A stretch of DNA of 64,000 bases from NCBI RefSeq assembly GCF_003399445.1, contig NZ_QUQO01000001.1, forward strand, positions 2,663,001-2,727,000. The letters are read 5' to 3'. The stretch comes from Parvularcula marina. GTDB lineage: Bacteria > Pseudomonadota > Alphaproteobacteria > Caulobacterales > Parvularculaceae. Of this stretch, positions 63,033-64,000 are shown one piece after another. A program made the position numbers and the translations under genes. The stretch's first letter is position 1; every line of letters begins with the position of its first letter. The notes beneath the pieces are model-generated. The model was not told the DNA's origin, did no database searches, and saw only the letters and a program-made list of their open reading frames with translations.

Positions 63033-64000
63033 TTAGGCGCCGCAGCTTTCGCGGATGATCAGGCTCGTCTGTACGCGTTCAGACACCGGGCGGTGGCCTT
63101 GCGAATCAAGCAGCTTGGAAACGAGAATCCGCCCGGCAAGTGTCGCGTCCTGATCAATAGTCGACAGGGGAGGCGTGACGAGGCGGCTGGCTGGGATGTT
63201 ATCATATCCCACGACGGAGACGTCTTTGGGCACATTGCGGCCAGCGCGGTGCAACGCCCGGATCGCCCCGATCGCGATCAGATCACTGGCGGCAATAACG
63301 CCATCAAAATCGATACCGCGGTCGATCATGCCGGCAGTCGTCGCTTCGGCGGACTGCACGTCGAAATGAGCGGGCGCGAAGAGCTCCTCGTCGATCTCGA
63401 TCCCTTCATCGGCCAGCGCGCCGCGATAGCCGCGCCAGCGCTGCTCGGCTTCGGGGGCTTCGGTGTCGCCAAGGAAGAGGATGCGCCGACGTCCAAGCCG
63501 TACAAGGTGGGATGTTGCCCGCCGGCCGCCCAGCTCATTGTCACTGCCGATTGAGCAATAGGCGGTGTCGGGAAATTCAGCGCCCCAGACGACAAACCGG
63601 GAATCCCGGCCTGCCAGATTATTGAACGCATGGTGCAGCGAGCTTTGCCCGATGAAGATCACGCCACTGGCGCGGCTGGTGCTCAGCGCATAGTCGAGAT
63701 CGTCATCGGCTCGTGGGCTCAGATGGCTGACCAGCAGGTCTGCCCGCCGCTCTCGCGCGGCATCGCCGATCCCGGCTAGCAGCTCGAAGAAGAAAGGGTC
63801 GGCGATCCGTGTACTGCGCCCTTGCGGGGCGGGCACGACGACGGCGATGGTCGCCTCTGCGCCGATCGGCCCGGCGGGCATGTGGCTGCGAAAGGCATAG
63901 TCATATTCCCGGGCAATCTTCCAGACGAGCTGTTTGGTCCGCCGGTTGACGGCTGGGCTGTCATTCAGGGCCCGTGAGACCGTTGAGATGGAGACGCCGG
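63033..64000 (-). CDS. LacI-family transcriptional regulator, 5' partial
   Basis: C-terminal 322 codons of a LacI/GalR regulator whose start lies beyond the window end. The HTH is visible at the right edge: GVSISTVSRALNDSPAVN, the LacI DNA-recognition helix block. The ligand domain follows (ATIAVVVPAP, FFELLAGIGDAARERRADLLVSH, AASDLIAIGAIRALHRAGRNVPKDVSVVGYDNIPASRLVTPPLSTIDQD), a periplasmic-sugar-binding type 3 fold. It is upstream of the TonB receptor on the same strand and probably controls it and perhaps the halogenases. The stop is at 63033. Confidence 0.9.
   Translation of the reverse strand, partial: GVSISTVSRALNDSPAVNRRTKQLVWKIAREYDYAFRSHMPAGPIGAEATIAVVVPAPQGRSTRIADPFFFELLAGIGDAARERRADLLVSHLSPRADDDLDYALSTSRASGVIFIGQSSLHHAFNNLAGRDSRFVVWGAEFPDTAYCSIGSDNELGGRRATSHLVRLGRRRILFLGDTEAPEAEQRWRGYRGALADEGIEIDEELFAPAHFDVQSAEATTAGMIDRGIDFDGVIAASDLIAIGAIRALHRAGRNVPKDVSVVGYDNIPASRLVTPPLSTIDQDATLAGRILVSKLLDSQGHRPVSERVQTSLIIRESCGA

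Noticed and set aside
1-64000. CRISPR arrays, rRNA genes and prophage clusters
   Set aside because: No regularly spaced repeats, no rRNA segments and only one phage-like gene (the holin).

Overview
The window is 64 kb of chromosomal DNA from an alphaproteobacterium, probably a marine or aquatic relative of the Caulobacterales, Hyphomonadaceae or Parvularculales. The pointers are: comF, grxC, nitrilase and DUF1178 genes in a row; secA divergent from a parvulin gene with mutT beyond it; a large TonB-dependent receptor of the Xanthomonas/Caulobacter type; an alphaproteobacterial gene-transfer-agent type holin; an ECF42/DGPF pair; and a perfect CtrA box (TTAA-N7-TTAA). The assignment is inference from gene content. 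Genes are tightly packed on both strands, many starts and stops overlap by 4 bp, and I see no tRNA, rRNA, insertion sequence, CRISPR array or integrated phage.

Layout. 1-7.4 kb: a sodium-symporter fragment, a prolyl iminopeptidase, a small lipoprotein, a TetR regulator divergent from an MFS transporter, and a CHASE2 protein with a degenerate class III cyclase domain. 7.5-11.1 kb: a four-gene Mla-type lipid transport operon (STAS-MlaE, MlaF, MlaD, PqiC-like lipoprotein). 11-19 kb: a two-TM coiled-coil protein, a bacterial voltage-gated channel behind a CtrA box, an enoyl-CoA hydratase paralogue, a CPA-like membrane protein, a solitary GTA-type holin, a ThiO-like oxidase and a degenerate EAL protein. 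19-29 kb: NAD kinase, aldolase/SDR pair, ECF42 sigma with its DGPF partner, a 3-oxoacid CoA-transferase pair with a clear terminator, and a secreted GH9 glycoside hydrolase lipoprotein.

28.5-38.5 kb: a probable iron-uptake operon (TonB siderophore receptor, PepSY protein, 65-residue membrane protein) behind a Fur-like palindrome, then GST, DUF885 lipoprotein, serine hydrolase, cysteine synthase and DUF547 lipoprotein. 38.5-54 kb is mainly housekeeping: secA, parvulin, mutT, comF, grxC, nitrilase, aroC, pdxH, purD and a CitE-like lyase. It also holds an orphan Flp pilin and a TonB-like protein that lacks a TonB C-terminal domain. 54-56 kb: a MacB/LolCDE-type ABC exporter whose permease has a histidine-rich loop.

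56-64 kb is the most accessory-looking part. Two flavin-dependent halogenase paralogues converge, followed by a 930-residue TonB-dependent receptor and a LacI-family regulator that runs off the window. Candidate operators lie in front of the receptor and of the first halogenase. This looks like one LacI-controlled uptake locus. Halogenase-like genes beside Xanth/Caul-type TonB receptors are a known but functionally unexplained association.

A recurring theme is regulatory or enzymatic domains that have lost catalytic residues: the cyclase, the EAL domain, the enoyl-CoA hydratase and the CPA-like antiporter. Several may act as sensors or scaffolds. The CtrA box, the GANTC-containing palindrome, the TipN-like coiled-coil protein and the degenerate EAL protein suggest, without proving it, that the 7-19 kb region is tied to cell-cycle or polarity control.
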